DNA of 64,000 nucleotides from assembly GCA_947307015.1 (NCBI GenBank), contig CAMZHV010000010.1, forward strand, positions 1 through 64,000, written 5' to 3'. This document shows, piece by piece, positions 47,690 through 57,660 of this stretch; position 1 is the stretch's first letter, and the number at the start of each line of letters is the position of its first letter. Both the position numbers and the translations under genes were made by a program. A model generated the notes under the pieces. That model did not search any database. It saw only the letters and a list, made by a program, of their open reading frames with translations, and was not told the DNA's origin. Source of the stretch: an uncultured Prevotellaceae bacterium. Lineage in GTDB: Bacteria > Bacteroidota > Bacteroidia > Bacteroidales > Bacteroidaceae.

Positions 47690-48913
47690 TCATGCGGCGA
47701 AGTTTGCTTTCTCAACTTGCTGCTTCGCGTAGTCGCGTGTGATGCGGAATTTCTTCGTTCCCGTGGCGGGTAATTCGTACTGCGGGCTAATCATAATGCT
47801 CTCAACGATGCTCCGCAATCCACGGGCTCCGAGCTTGAAATCGACAGCCTTGTCGACGATGTATTCCAACGCATCCTCGTCGAAGGTCAGTTCGATACCG
47901 TCCATGCTGAAGAGTTTCTGCTGCTGACGGATTAGCGAGTTCTTGGGCTCGGTGAGGATGGCACGCAAAGCTTTGCGGTCGAGTGGGTCGAGGTAGGTAA
48001 GCACGGGCAAGCGGCCGATGATTTCCGGAATCAAACCGAAGGACTTGAGATCCTGTGGCTGGATGTATTTCATCAAGTTGGAACGGTCGATGCGAGCTAC
48101 GTTCTGCACGGAGTTGTAGCCCACGACATGTGTGTTCAGACGCTGTGCTATCTTGCGTTCTATGCCATCGAAAGCGCCGCCGCAGATGAACAAGATGTTA
48201 TGTGTGTCCACCTGTGTGTACTCCTGGTCGGGGTGTTTGCGTCCGCCTTTGGGGGGGACGTTGACAACGGTACCTTCGAGCAGTTTCAGCAAGCCCTGCT
48301 GCACACCTTCGCCGCTGACGTCGCGCGTGATGCTGGGGTTGTCGGTCTTGCGGGCTATTTTGTCAATCTCGTCGATGAACACGATGCCTCGCTGTGTCGC
48401 TTCGAGGTTGTAGTCGGCCACCTGTAACAGGCGTGAAAGTATGCTCTCCACGTCTTCGCCCACATAACCGGCTTCCGTGAAGACCGTTGCGTCGACGATG
48501 GTGAACGGCACTTTCAGCAGCTTTGCTATCGTGCGGGCTATCAATGTCTTACCCGTGCCTGTCGGCCCGACCATGATGACGTTGCTCTTCTCAATCTCCA
48601 CGCCATCGTCGCCCGTCTCTTGTCCGAGTCGTTTGTAGTGGTTGTAGACGGCAACGGAGATGAAGCGCTTAGCATCATCTTGGCCGATGATATACTGGTC
48701 CAGATAAGCCTTGATGTCTGTGGGCTTGGGTAGGTTCTTCCATTTGAATTCGCGCGAGCTGGGTTTCGAATTGCTGTTGAAACTCTCCTGAACAATGGTG
48801 TAAGCCTGTGCCGCACAGTCTTCGCAGATGAAGCCGTCTACGCCGCTGATGAGCAGTCGCACTTCGCTGGCTGTACGTCCGCAGAAGGAACATTTATCTT
48901 GTTTCTTGGCCAT
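47690..48913 (-). CDS. clpX: ClpX, ATPase subunit of the ClpXP protease
   Basis: A 407-residue AAA+ unfoldase that feeds substrates to ClpP. The N-terminal zinc-binding domain has [17 protein letters not shown] and FICEDC. Walker A is [15 protein letters not shown], and Walker B is [14 protein letters not shown]. The pore loop GYVGEDVE (GYVG) and sensor regions are intact. The C-terminal small domain holds [13 protein letters not shown]. It lies 51 nt after clpP. The short gap has a CGCGCGTGTGCGCG-type hairpin. Confidence 0.97.
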   Translation of the reverse strand: MAKKQDKCSFCGRTASEVRLLISGVDGFICEDCAAQAYTIVQESFNSNSKPSSREFKWKNLPKPTDIKAYLDQYIIGQDDAKRFISVAVYNHYKRLGQETGDDGVEIEKSNVIMVGPTGTGKTLIARTIAKLLKVPFTIVDATVFTEAGYVGEDVESILSRLLQVADYNLEATQRGIVFIDEIDKIARKTDNPSITRDVSGEGVQQGLLKLLEGTVVNVPPKGGRKHPDQEYTQVDTHNILFICGGAFDGIERKIAQRLNTHVVGYNSVQNVARIDRSNLMKYIQPQDLKSFGLIPEIIGRLPVLTYLDPLDRKALRAILTEPKNSLIRQQQKLFSMDGIELTFDEDALEYIVDKAVDFKLGARGLRSIVESIMISPQYELPATGTKKFRITRDYAKQQVEKANFAA

Positions 48914-48964
48914 AAAGGGATGTTACATTATATATAAAGGTATACGCGCGTGTGCGCGAAGGAA

Positions 48965-49636
48965 TCATTCCTTGCGCTTCAACACCTGGTCAATCATACC
49001 GTATTCGAGGGCTTCCTGTGCTGTCATCCAGTAGTTGCGGTCGCTGTCGGCCCACACTTTGTCGTAGTCGGTGTGGCTGTGGTCGGCGATGATCTGGTAG
49101 AGCTCTTTTTTCAACTTCTGGATCTCACGGGCCTCAATCTCGATGTCACTGGCCTGGCCCTGCACGCCGCCGAGGGGCTGATGGATCATCACGCGGCTGT
49201 GGGGTAGGGCAGAGCGCTTGCCCTCCTTGCCGGCAACGAGGAGCACGGCAGCCATCGAGGCGGCCATGCCCGTGCAGATCGTGGCCACGTCAGACGTGAC
49301 AAACTGCATCGTGTCGTAGATGCCTAAACCGGCACTGACGCTACCGCCGGGTGAGTTCAGGTAGATGCTGATGTCCTTGCCGGGGTCGGCGCTGTCGAGG
49401 TAGAGGAGCTGCGCCTGCAAGGTGTTGGCGGTGTAGTCGTCGATAGGTGTGCCAAGGAAGATAATGCGATCCATCATCAGGCGCGAGAACACGTCCATCT
49501 GCGTCACGTTGAGCTGGCGCTCTTCGAGGATGTAAGGATTCAGATACTGGTTCTGAAGGCTCACATAGTCATCGAACACCTGTCCGTTGATGCCCAAATG
49601 TCTTGTGGCAAATTTGCGGAAATCAGTCTGCTGCAT
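48965..49636 (-). CDS. clpP: ClpP serine protease subunit
   Basis: A 223-residue ClpP with a complete catalytic triad: Ser127 in CTGMAASMAAV, His152 in SRVMIHQPLGG and Asp197 in WADSDRNYW. It forms the proteolytic chamber that ClpX serves. The oxyanion-strand region YLNSPGGSVSAGLGIYDTM is normal. Its ATG overlaps the tig stop (TAATG), so it is translated right after trigger factor. The N-terminus carries about 30 residues before the conserved core, compatible with a short propeptide. Confidence 0.97.
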   Translation of the reverse strand: MQQTDFRKFATRHLGINGQVFDDYVSLQNQYLNPYILEERQLNVTQMDVFSRLMMDRIIFLGTPIDDYTANTLQAQLLYLDSADPGKDISIYLNSPGGSVSAGLGIYDTMQFVTSDVATICTGMAASMAAVLLVAGKEGKRSALPHSRVMIHQPLGGVQGQASDIEIEAREIQKLKKELYQIIADHSHTDYDKVWADSDRNYWMTAQEALEYGMIDQVLKRKE

Positions 49637-50991
49637 TACTTCTTTTCAAAAAGTTTGTTGAATTCTGTCATCGAAACGGTCTTCTCTTGAAGCTTGACGA
49701 CCTCCTTGAGGGCAGCGCGGAGCTTGCGCTCTACTGTGCGGGCTACGAGGGCGTCGAGGTTCTGCTCTTTCTGGAGCTGCTCGTTGGCATAGCGCTCGAT
49801 GACTTCATCAGGCACATTGGCCATACCGTACTGAGCAAACTGTGCACGTGTCTGTTCTTTGGCCGTCTCGAGCACGTCGGGCTGTTCCACTTTGATGCCA
49901 GTCTGGTCGGCGAGTTGCTCTTTGATCAGGTGCCATTCGAGCTCCTTGAGGCTACCTGCATAGTTCTCCTCGACGAATCCTTCTTCCTTGTCGGGGTTGT
50001 TGCTGCGCATGATGCGCTTGAGCAGGTCGTCGGGCCATTCGAGGTCGCCAATGCGCTTCTCAAGATACTCGCGCACATCGAACAGGAAACGGAAGTCGCT
50101 TTCATCTGTGAACTGCTGCTGCAACTGCTCCTTGATGCGGGCACGGAACTCTTCCTCGTTCTTCACGTTACCTTCGCCGAAGAACTGGTCGAACAGCTCC
50201 TGGCCGATCTCGGCAGGGACATAGCGGGTAATCTCATTGATCTGGTAGCTGAAGTTAGCCTTGACATTCTCTGCCTCTTCCTTGGTGATGCCAAGGAGGC
50301 TGCTGACCTCGATGGTGCTGCCGTCGTAGGCCTCGGAGGGATTGAAGGTGATGACGGTGTTTACGCCTACGCCCTCGAACTTCTTCTTCTGGTCGTCGTT
50401 CTTGAAATAGTCGGGGAGCATGACAGCGTCCTCTTTTACGAGGCCGCCTTCCTTGATGTTGCCGTCCTCGTCGAGCTCTGCGAGGTGACCCTTCGTCATG
50501 TCGCCAGACTGGTAGCTTTCGACCTTGTCGTAGTGACCGGCGCGCTGGGCATAGCTCTTCACCTGGCCATCAATCATCTCGTCGGTGACCTCGATGATGT
50601 AGTAAGGCACCTTGTCCTTATTGCTCAGCTTGGCGTCGAACTCTGGAGCGAGGGCAATGTCGAAGATGAAGTCCAGCTGCTCGGCCTCGAAGTCGATGGC
50701 AGGCTGCTTCTCGCTGGCGAGGGGTTCGCCCAGCATGTTCACTTTATTCTCGCGCAGGTAGCCGTAGAGCTTCTCAGAGAGGAGTTTCTGCACCTGCTCG
50801 GCTGTGATCTCGCCGCCAAAACGCTTCTTCATCAGGCTCATGGGCACCTGTCCAGGGCGGAAACCGGGCAGCGCGGCCTTCTTTCTATAGTCCTTGAGTG
50901 CCTTCTCTACGCGCTCCTGATAGTCTGCTTTCTCGAAAGTAATCGTCAGCTCGGCTGACACATTGGAAGTCTTGTCGAATTGAATGTTCAT
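49636..50991 (-). CDS. tig: Trigger factor
   Basis: A 451-residue ribosome-associated chaperone. The N-terminal ribosome-binding domain carries the FRPGQVP signature in KKAALPGFRPGQVPMSLMKK. The middle PPIase-like segment is strongly divergent (GHLAELDEDGNIKEGGLVKE), as is usual in Bacteroidota. The C-terminal helical arms are rich in Glu/Gln/Lys. It lies first in the tig-clpP-clpX series, 88 nt after lptB. No clear TAnnTTTG box was found in that gap, so it may be transcribed from the lptB promoter. Confidence 0.93.
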   Translation of the reverse strand: MNIQFDKTSNVSAELTITFEKADYQERVEKALKDYRKKAALPGFRPGQVPMSLMKKRFGGEITAEQVQKLLSEKLYGYLRENKVNMLGEPLASEKQPAIDFEAEQLDFIFDIALAPEFDAKLSNKDKVPYYIIEVTDEMIDGQVKSYAQRAGHYDKVESYQSGDMTKGHLAELDEDGNIKEGGLVKEDAVMLPDYFKNDDQKKKFEGVGVNTVITFNPSEAYDGSTIEVSSLLGITKEEAENVKANFSYQINEITRYVPAEIGQELFDQFFGEGNVKNEEEFRARIKEQLQQQFTDESDFRFLFDVREYLEKRIGDLEWPDDLLKRIMRSNNPDKEEGFVEENYAGSLKELEWHLIKEQLADQTGIKVEQPDVLETAKEQTRAQFAQYGMANVPDEVIERYANEQLQKEQNLDALVARTVERKLRAALKEVVKLQEKTVSMTEFNKLFEKK

Positions 50992-51079
50992 TGATTTCTA
51001 TGTTTATATAATGATGATGTTAAAATCTTGTTTGGTGATGGGCAAAAGACGTGCCGAAGGGCGCTACTATGACAGCTTG

Positions 51080-51952
51080 TCAGTCGGTCTGCTCCGCACT
51101 GTCGCTGCTCTCGTTGCGCTCGCGTTCCATAGATTCGAAGTCTTTGGGACGTAGCACGAAGCTGTTGGTCAAATATTTAGCCCTGACTATCTCGTTGCTG
51201 GCCAACTCCTCGGGAGTGCCTTTGAAACGGATGCGACCCTCAAAGAGCATGTAAGCGCGGTCGGTGATGCAGAGTGTCTCCTCCACGTTGTGGTCGGTGA
51301 TGAGCACGCCGATATTCATGCGCTTGAGCTTCCACACGATCAGCTGGATGTCCTCGACGGCGATGGGGTCGACGCCGGCAAAGGGCTCGTCAAGCATGAC
51401 GAATTTTGGGTCGATGGCCAGACAGCGTGCAATTTCTGTGCGTCGTCGCTCGCCGCCGGAGAGGCGGTCGCCAATGTTCTTGCGCACCTTCTCGAGACGG
51501 AACTCGCGGATGAGGGTCTCCAGCTTCATGCGTTTGTATTCGGCGTCACAGTCTGTACGCAACTCCAGCACGCTGGCAATATTATCCTCGACGGTCATCT
51601 TACGAAACACGCTCGCCTCTTGAGCCAGATAGCCAATACCAGCTCTGGCACGTTTGTACACGGGCAGATCGGTGACTTCTGTGTTGCCGATGAACACGCG
51701 CCCCTCGTTGGGAATCACAAGCCCCGTAGTCATATAGAAAGATGTCGTCTTGCCGGCACCGTTGGGTCCGAGTAGGCCTACGATCTCCCCTTGGTCGACG
51801 TGGAAGTTGACATCGTCGGCCACGGTGCGCTTGCCATAAATCTTCTTCAGATGTTCGGCACACAGACGCAGCGGCTCAGTCTGATGTGGAGCCAACCAGG
51901 CGGGACTCGCAGGGTCCACAGAAGGGGCTTTCTGGATGATTTCTTCTGCCAT
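51080..51952 (-). CDS. lptB: LptB-like ABC ATPase for lipopolysaccharide export
   Basis: A 290-residue ATPase, starting at ATG 51952 ([10 protein letters not shown]) because the -7 box at 51971 lies upstream of it. Walker A is [15 protein letters not shown], the signature is [16 protein letters not shown], and Walker B is [36 protein letters not shown] is typical of LptB. It powers extraction of lipopolysaccharide from the inner membrane with LptF/G, which are not in this window. About 40 N-terminal residues before the ABC core and a charged Ser-rich C-terminal tail ([14 protein letters not shown]) are extra relative to E. coli LptB. Confidence 0.93.
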   Translation of the reverse strand: MAEEIIQKAPSVDPASPAWLAPHQTEPLRLCAEHLKKIYGKRTVADDVNFHVDQGEIVGLLGPNGAGKTTSFYMTTGLVIPNEGRVFIGNTEVTDLPVYKRARAGIGYLAQEASVFRKMTVEDNIASVLELRTDCDAEYKRMKLETLIREFRLEKVRKNIGDRLSGGERRRTEIARCLAIDPKFVMLDEPFAGVDPIAVEDIQLIVWKLKRMNIGVLITDHNVEETLCITDRAYMLFEGRIRFKGTPEELASNEIVRAKYLTNSFVLRPKDFESMERERNESSDSAEQTD

Positions 51953-51970
51953 AGACGTGAAATGAGTGCG

Positions 51971-51978
51971 CAAAATTA
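51971..51978 (-). promoter_or_regulatory. -7 box for lptB
   Basis: On the minus strand TAATTTTG lies 18 nt before the ATG at 51952. It faces away from the box at 52054, so the two operons share an 118-bp divergent control region. Confidence 0.6.
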
Positions 51979-52053
51979 CATAAATCTTGCCACTTTCTAC
52001 TGCTTTAAGCAAAAAATCTGCTTATAAAGCCCCTGCTTTTAGTCTTTTTTGAC

Positions 52054-52061
52054 TACTTTTG
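52054..52061 (+). promoter_or_regulatory. -7 box for the MlaE-like gene, very close to the ATG
   Basis: TACTTTTG matches TAnnTTTG. Its last base is only nine bases before ATG 52071, so the transcript would have a leader of a few nucleotides at most. Confidence 0.6.
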
Positions 52062-52070
52062 CACCCAGAA

Positions 52071-52817
52071 ATGAAAATAATCACACAGCCACTGGCCACT
52101 TTTGGCCGTTATTTGCAGCTGATGGCGAAAGTCTTCAGCCGCCCTGAGCGTTTCAGAATGTACCTCAAACAATACGTCCGTGAGATGCAAAAACTCGGTG
52201 TCGACTCCATCGGTATCGTGTTGATGATATCCTTCTTTATCGGTGCCGTCATCTGTATTCAGATGAAGATGAATATCCAGAGTCCGTGGATGCCTCGTTT
52301 CTCGACGGGCTTCACGACGCGCGAGATTCTCCTCTTGGAGTTCTCCAGTTCCATCATGTGTCTTATCCTTGCCGGTAAGGTAGGCTCGAATATCGCTTCG
52401 GAGATCGGCACCATGCGCGTGACACAGCAGATTGATGCTCTCGAGATCATGGGCGTCAACTCCGCATCATACCTCATTCTGCCCAAAATCCTGGGTCTGG
52501 TGACCATGATTCCTGTGCTCGTCACCTTTTCCATGGTCGCCGGCCTCGGCGGTGCATACGGTATTAGCTTGATGGGCATCATCTCAGCCGAAGATCTCAC
52601 CTTTGGCCTTCAACATTCGTTCAACGAATGGTTTGTCTGGATGTCTTACATCAAGTCGTTCTTCTTCGCCTTTATCATCGCATCCGTGTCGTCGTTCTAT
52701 GGCTACACCGTCAGTGGCGGCTCCGTAGAGGTGGGCAAAGCCTCGACGGACAGTGTTGTGCATTGTTCGATGCTCATTCTCTTCGCTGATATTTTCCTCA
52801 CGCAACTCCTCTCCTGA
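52071..52817 (+). CDS. MlaE-family ABC permease
   Basis: A 248-residue inner-membrane permease with about five helices. ATG 52071 (MKIITQPLATFGRY) is preferred over the in-frame TTG twelve bases upstream, which lies inside the promoter box. EIGTMRVTQQIDALEIMGVN and the GGSVEVGKASTDSVV end are diagnostic of the MlaE/YrbE family, which with MlaF-type ATPases moves phospholipids between membranes. The following gene is the matching ATPase, 8 nt away. No MlaD-like (MCE) gene follows; it must be encoded elsewhere if the complex exists. Confidence 0.93.
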   Translation: MKIITQPLATFGRYLQLMAKVFSRPERFRMYLKQYVREMQKLGVDSIGIVLMISFFIGAVICIQMKMNIQSPWMPRFSTGFTTREILLLEFSSSIMCLILAGKVGSNIASEIGTMRVTQQIDALEIMGVNSASYLILPKILGLVTMIPVLVTFSMVAGLGGAYGISLMGIISAEDLTFGLQHSFNEWFVWMSYIKSFFFAFIIASVSSFYGYTVSGGSVEVGKASTDSVVHCSMLILFADIFLTQLLS

Positions 52818-52825
52818 ACAGTCCT

Positions 52826-53581
52826 ATGATAGAAGTCAAAAACGTACATAAGTCCTTCGAGGACAAGGAAGTCTTGAAGGGTATCTCTCAGACTTTTCCT
52901 AAGGGTCAGACGAACCTGATCATTGGACAGTCGGGCTCAGGCAAGACGGTGTTGATGAAGTGTATCGTGGGACTGCTCACACCCACCTCGGGACAGATCC
53001 TTTACGATGGTCGCGATTTCGTGACGATGAGCAAGAGGGAGAAAGCCCTCCTGCGACGTGAGATGGGTATGATTTTCCAGTCGGCGGCGCTCTTTGACAG
53101 CCTCTCCGTGCTCGAGAATGTGATGTTCCCCCTCGATATGTTTTCGTCGATGACGCTTCGCGACCGCACGAAGCGGGCGCAGCAATGCCTTGACCGCGTG
53201 AACCTCATCGACGCACAGAACAAATACCCCGATGAAATCTCCGGCGGTATGCAGAAGCGTGTGGCCATCGCACGAGCCATCGCTCTTAACCCCAAATATC
53301 TCTTCTGCGACGAACCCAATAGTGGCCTTGACCCCAAGACATCCCTCGTCATCGATGCCCTCATCCATGACATCACCGTGGAGTTTAATATGACGACCAT
53401 CATGAACACCCACGACATGAACTCCGTCATGGGCATCGGCGACAGCGTGATCTTCATCAAGGAAGGCCATCAGGAATGGACGGGCGACAAGACACAGGTG
53501 GCGACTTCCAGCAATCAGGCGCTCACCGACTTTATCTTCGCCTCCGACCTCCTCAAGAAAGCCCGTCAGGCATTCGTGTAA
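52826..53581 (+). CDS. MlaF-like ABC ATPase
   Basis: A 251-residue ATP-binding protein with Walker A LIIGQSGSGKTVLMKCIVG, signature ISGGMQKRVAIARAIALNP, and Walker B YLFCDEPNSGLDPKTS. The GMQKRV form and the downstream NSVMGIGDSVIFIKEG segment place it with MlaF-type phospholipid-transport ATPases. It is coupled to the MlaE-like permease (8-nt gap) and is followed 21 nt later by the ABC-F gene. It acts at the cytoplasmic face of the inner membrane. Confidence 0.92.
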   Translation: MIEVKNVHKSFEDKEVLKGISQTFPKGQTNLIIGQSGSGKTVLMKCIVGLLTPTSGQILYDGRDFVTMSKREKALLRREMGMIFQSAALFDSLSVLENVMFPLDMFSSMTLRDRTKRAQQCLDRVNLIDAQNKYPDEISGGMQKRVAIARAIALNPKYLFCDEPNSGLDPKTSLVIDALIHDITVEFNMTTIMNTHDMNSVMGIGDSVIFIKEGHQEWTGDKTQVATSSNQALTDFIFASDLLKKARQAFV

Positions 53582-53602
53582 ACATCGATAACACAAACCG
53601 CT

Positions 53603-55615
53603 ATGATATCCGTTGAGCATCTTTCCGTAGAATTCAGCGCCCGTCCGTTGTTCACCGACGTGAGTTTCGTCGTGAACGACCGCGACCGTATCGCTTTGAC
53701 AGGCAAGAACGGTGCGGGCAAGTCTACGCTGCTCAAGATCATGGCTGGTCAGCAAATGCCTACAGGCGGCACCGTGGCCGTGCCACGCGACACCTCTGTC
53801 GCCTATCTCCCGCAGGTCATGGAGCTGGCCGACGAACGTAGCGTCATGGACGAGGCACTCCTCGCCTTCGACCATATCCGCGACCTGCAGGCCGACATCG
53901 AGCGGATGCAGCAGGAGATGGCCGACCGTACGGATTACGAGAGTCCCGAATATATGACGCTCGTAGAGCGTTACACCCGTGCCGAGGAACATTTCCAGAT
54001 GATGGGCGGCCTCAATTTTCATGCCGAGGTGGAGCGTACGCTCATCGGTTTGGGTTTCGAACGCACCGACTTCGACCGTCCTACGCGCGAGCTCAGTGGC
54101 GGTTGGCGTATGCGTATCGAGCTGGCAAAGCTGCTGTTGCGGCAGCCCGATGTGCTGCTCCTTGACGAGCCTACCAACCACCTCGACATCGAGAGCATAC
54201 AATGGCTGGAGCAGTACCTACAGCAGCGCCCTTGTGCCGTGGTGCTCGTCTCGCACGATCGCGCGTTCATTAATAATGTCACCACCCGCACGCTCGAGAT
54301 CTCTTGTGGGCGCATCTGGGACTATAAGGTTAAATACGACGAATATGTTCGCTTGCGGGCTGAGCGTCGCGAACAGCAGCTCCGCGCCTACGAGAACCAG
54401 CAGAAGGAGATAGCCGACCTCAAGGATTTCATCGAGCGTTTCCGCTACAAGCCGACGAAGGCCGTGCAGGTGCAGGAGCGTATCAAACAGCTCAACCGCA
54501 TCGTACCTATCGAGGTCGACGACGTGGACAACAGCGCCCTTCACCTCAAATTCCCGTCCTGCCAACGTAGCGGCGACTTCCCCCTCATCATTGAGGATCT
54601 GGCTAAGAGCTACGATCACCCTGTCATCCAGCACGTTAACCTCACCATCCGCCGTGGCGAGAAGGTCGCTTTCGTAGGCCGCAATGGCGAAGGCAAGTCG
54701 ACGCTCGTCAAGTGCATCCTCGGCGAGATACCTTTCGAAGGCTCGCTGAAGGTTGGGCATAACGTACAGATTGGTTATTTCGCCCAAAATCAGGCACAGC
54801 TTCTCGACCCCGAGCTCACCGTCTTCGACACCATCGATCGCGTGGCGCGTGGCGACATCCGCACCCGCATCCGCGACATCCTTGGTGCCTTCATGTTTGG
54901 TGGTGAAGCGTCAGACAAGAAGGTCAAGGTGCTCTCCGGTGGCGAACGCTCGCGTTTGGCGATGATCAAGCTGCTGCTCGAACCCGTCAACTTCCTCATC
55001 CTCGACGAGCCGACCAACCACCTCGACATGAAGTCCAAGGACGTGCTGAAGGAAGCCATCGCCGCTTTTGACGGCACCGTCATCCTCGTCAGCCACGACC
55101 GCCAGTTCCTCGATGGCCTCGTCTCACGCGTCTACAGCTTTGCTGGTGGTCGCGTGCGCGAACATCTGGGAGGTATATATGATTGGATAAAGGAAAAGGG
55201 GCCAACAGACTCATCCCCCGCCCGGGACTCTCTCCCCGCTCTCCCTGTTAGGGAGAGGGCAGTTACCTCCAAGAACACTAAAGCGGATGCCTGCTCAGAA
55301 CAATCCGCTCCCTCCCTAACAGGGTGCCAGGAAGGCGGAACTATTAAGTGTTCCGCCAGGACTGGTTCTGGGGGAGAGTCCTATGCTGCCCAAAAAGCCC
55401 TTGCTCGTGAACGCCGTAAGCTTGAGAAGGCGGTGGCGGATGCCGAGGCTGAAGTCGCGCAGCTTGAGGCTGCTCTCCACCTCGTCGAGGATAAGCTCTC
55501 GACACCCGAAGGCGCCGCCGACACCTCCTTGTACGAACGCTACACACGCCTCCGTGCCCAGCTCGAAGAAGCTGAGGCGCGCTGGCTCGAAGCATCAGAA
55601 GCACTAAACACATAA
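53603..55615 (+). CDS. ABC-F family ATPase (translation factor type) with repeat-derived insertion
   Basis: A 670-residue soluble protein with two ABC domains. The first has TGKNGAGKSTLLKIMAG and ELSGGWRMRIELAKLLL. The second has VGRNGEGKSTLVKCILG and LSGGERSRLAMIKLLLEP. Both Walker B segments end in LLDEPTNHLDIES-like or LDEPTNHLDMKS words. The linker helices between domains are present, and a C-terminal coiled coil (ARERRKLEKAVADAEAEVAQ) closes it. It lacks membrane segments and belongs to the Uup/EttA-like ribosome-associated group. Residues ~535-593 sit between domain two and the coiled coil. They are foreign, built from palindromic repeats (DSLPALPVRERA; SAPSLTGCQEGG). Downstream is the M13 peptidase gene, 12 nt away. 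Confidence 0.92.
   Translation: MISVEHLSVEFSARPLFTDVSFVVNDRDRIALTGKNGAGKSTLLKIMAGQQMPTGGTVAVPRDTSVAYLPQVMELADERSVMDEALLAFDHIRDLQADIERMQQEMADRTDYESPEYMTLVERYTRAEEHFQMMGGLNFHAEVERTLIGLGFERTDFDRPTRELSGGWRMRIELAKLLLRQPDVLLLDEPTNHLDIESIQWLEQYLQQRPCAVVLVSHDRAFINNVTTRTLEISCGRIWDYKVKYDEYVRLRAERREQQLRAYENQQKEIADLKDFIERFRYKPTKAVQVQERIKQLNRIVPIEVDDVDNSALHLKFPSCQRSGDFPLIIEDLAKSYDHPVIQHVNLTIRRGEKVAFVGRNGEGKSTLVKCILGEIPFEGSLKVGHNVQIGYFAQNQAQLLDPELTVFDTIDRVARGDIRTRIRDILGAFMFGGEASDKKVKVLSGGERSRLAMIKLLLEPVNFLILDEPTNHLDMKSKDVLKEAIAAFDGTVILVSHDRQFLDGLVSRVYSFAGGRVREHLGGIYDWIKEKGPTDSSPARDSLPALPVRERAVTSKNTKADACSEQSAPSLTGCQEGGTIKCSARTGSGGESYAAQKALARERRKLEKAVADAEAEVAQLEAALHLVEDKLSTPEGAADTSLYERYTRLRAQLEEAEARWLEASEALNT
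55207..55380. repeat. Palindromic unit pair with nested hairpin in the ABC-F gene
   Basis: Left unit GGACTCTCTCCCCGCTCTCC at 55225. The right side begins CTCCCTCCCTAACAGGGTGC and contains a nested GGCGGAAC/GTGTTCCGCC hairpin before GAGAGTC at 55380. This is a second subtype of the unit, also present in reverse at 59832-59914. Confidence 0.85.
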
Positions 55616-55627
55616 ATAACTATTAAT

Positions 55628-57658
55628 ATGAAAATCAAGAACATCATTCCCCTCATGGCCATGACTTTCCTCGCCTCTTGCGCCGGACAGCAAGGCAAAC
55701 TCACCACAGGCATCGACCTGAACAACCTCGACACCACCGCCGTTCCCGGCACAGATTTCTACGAATACGCCTGTGGCGGCTGGATGAAAGCGCATCCCCT
55801 CACGGCTGAATACTCCCGCTTCGGCAGCTTCGACCAGCTCGGAGAAAACAACAACGAGCAGCTGCGCGGCCTCATCGAAGGCGTGGCAGCTCAGCAGAAC
55901 GCTCCCGGCAGCATTGCAGAGAAAATCGCCATGATGTACAACAGCGTCATGGACAGCGTGAATCTCAACAAGCAGGAGCTCGAACCCATCCGCAAAGACC
56001 TGCAAAGCATCGCCGCCTGCTACGACAAGGACGAACTCTTCCGCCTCTACTCTTCGTTGCAGGTGAAGGGCGTGGACGGTCTCTTCGGCTTCTATATCGA
56101 CGCGGACATCAAGGACAGCAAGAACAACCTGCTGCAAATCTGGCAGAGCGGACTCGTCATGGGTCAGCGCGAGTACTACCTCGACACCGATTCCGCCACC
56201 ACCGCCATCCGCGAGGCCTATAAGGATTATATGGCTAAACTACTCATGCGCTGCAAGGTGGCTGATGGCGACAACGCTCAGGCGAAGGTGGCCGATGTGC
56301 TGGCTCTCGAAACACGTCTGGCTAAGGTTTCACGTACCCGCACCGAGTTGCGCGACGATGAGAAGAACTACAACAAGATGTCTTTTGCCCAGTTGCTTGA
56401 AGACTATCCCGGCATTGCTTGGAAACAGTATTTCAACGTTCACGGCGCAACCGATATCAAGGAAGTCAGCGTCGGTCAGCCCGAGGTGATCCATGAGATC
56501 GAAGCCATCTGGGCCGAGACGGATATCAATGTGCTGAAGGATTATGTGTCGTGGCAGCTTATCAACGCCGCCGCCGGTTGCCTTGATGACGAGACACGTG
56601 CCATCAATTTCGACTTCTTCGGTCGCACGATGAGTGGTCGTGAAGAGGATCGCCCGCGCTGGAAGCGCGCCGTGTCGGCCACAGAAATGGCGCTGGGTGA
56701 GGCCGTAGGTCAGCTCTACGTAGAGAAATATTTCCCCGCAGCAGCCAAGGAGCGCATGGTGCAGCTGGTCAAGAACTTACAGGTTGCTCTCGGTGAGCGC
56801 ATTGATGCGCAGGAATGGATGAGCGACAGCACCAAAGCCGTGGCTCACGACAAGTTGAACGCTTTCATCGTCAAGGTTGGTTATCCCGACAAGTGGCGCG
56901 ACTACTCCACGCTGGAGGTCGGTCGCAACTACTGGGAGAACGTCAAGAACGCCTCTGTATGGGCCGTGCACGACATGATCGACAAGAAGCTCAACAAGCC
57001 CGTGGACAACACGATTTGGTATATGACACCGCAGACCGTCAATGCTTACTATAACCCCACGACCAACGAGATCTGCTTCCCCGCAGGCATCCTCCAGCCA
57101 CCCTTCTTCGACATGAATGCCGACGATGCGTTCAACTATGGTGCCATCGGTGTCGTCATTGGTCATGAGATGACCCACGGCTTTGACGATCAGGGCGCTA
57201 AGTTCGACAAGGATGGCAATCTGCGTCAATGGTGGACAGCGGAAGACACGCGCCGTTTCGAGGAACGCACCCAGGTGATGCGCCACTTCTTCGATGGCAT
57301 TGAGGTGCTCCCAGGTCTCTGCGCCAACGGACAGCTCACCCTCGGCGAGAATATGGCTGACCACGGCGGCCTGCAGGTGGCCTTCCAAGCTTTCCAGAAC
57401 GCCACGAAGAATGCACCCCTCGCCACGGAGGACGGCTTCACGCCCGAACAGCGCTTCTTCCTCGCCTATGCTGGCGTCTGGGCTGGCAATATCCGCGACG
57501 AGGAGATCCGCAAGCGCACCAAGTCCGACCCCCATTCCCTTGGTCGCTGGCGTGTCAATGGCGCATTGCCCCACATCGATGCCTGGTACGACGCCTTCAA
57601 CATCACCGAGGACGATCCCATGTTCGTCCCAAAAGCCAACCGCGTCACCATCTGGTAA
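55628..57658 (+). CDS. M13-family zinc metallopeptidase (PepO-like lipoprotein)
   Basis: A 676-residue neprilysin-type endopeptidase. A lipoprotein signal (IIPLMAMTFLASCAGQ, Cys near residue 18) suggests membrane anchoring outside the cytoplasm. The zinc motif is VIGHEMTHGFDDQGA (HExxH), with the third ligand in LGENMADHGGLQ. NAYYNPTTNEICFPAGIL and FEERTQVM segments are also characteristic, and it ends with the M13 C-terminal VTIW. It cleaves small peptides and may degrade host or dietary peptides. It follows the ABC-F gene by 12 nt and ends just before the dispersed repeats at 57661. Confidence 0.93.
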   Translation: MKIKNIIPLMAMTFLASCAGQQGKLTTGIDLNNLDTTAVPGTDFYEYACGGWMKAHPLTAEYSRFGSFDQLGENNNEQLRGLIEGVAAQQNAPGSIAEKIAMMYNSVMDSVNLNKQELEPIRKDLQSIAACYDKDELFRLYSSLQVKGVDGLFGFYIDADIKDSKNNLLQIWQSGLVMGQREYYLDTDSATTAIREAYKDYMAKLLMRCKVADGDNAQAKVADVLALETRLAKVSRTRTELRDDEKNYNKMSFAQLLEDYPGIAWKQYFNVHGATDIKEVSVGQPEVIHEIEAIWAETDINVLKDYVSWQLINAAAGCLDDETRAINFDFFGRTMSGREEDRPRWKRAVSATEMALGEAVGQLYVEKYFPAAAKERMVQLVKNLQVALGERIDAQEWMSDSTKAVAHDKLNAFIVKVGYPDKWRDYSTLEVGRNYWENVKNASVWAVHDMIDKKLNKPVDNTIWYMTPQTVNAYYNPTTNEICFPAGILQPPFFDMNADDAFNYGAIGVVIGHEMTHGFDDQGAKFDKDGNLRQWWTAEDTRRFEERTQVMRHFFDGIEVLPGLCANGQLTLGENMADHGGLQVAFQAFQNATKNAPLATEDGFTPEQRFFLAYAGVWAGNIRDEEIRKRTKSDPHSLGRWRVNGALPHIDAWYDAFNITEDDPMFVPKANRVTIW

Positions 57659-57660
57659 GC

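Noticed and set aside
52937..54202. 421-codon minus-strand frame opposite the MlaF-like and ABC-F genes
   Set aside because: It runs antisense across two well-supported ATPase genes and has no domain features.
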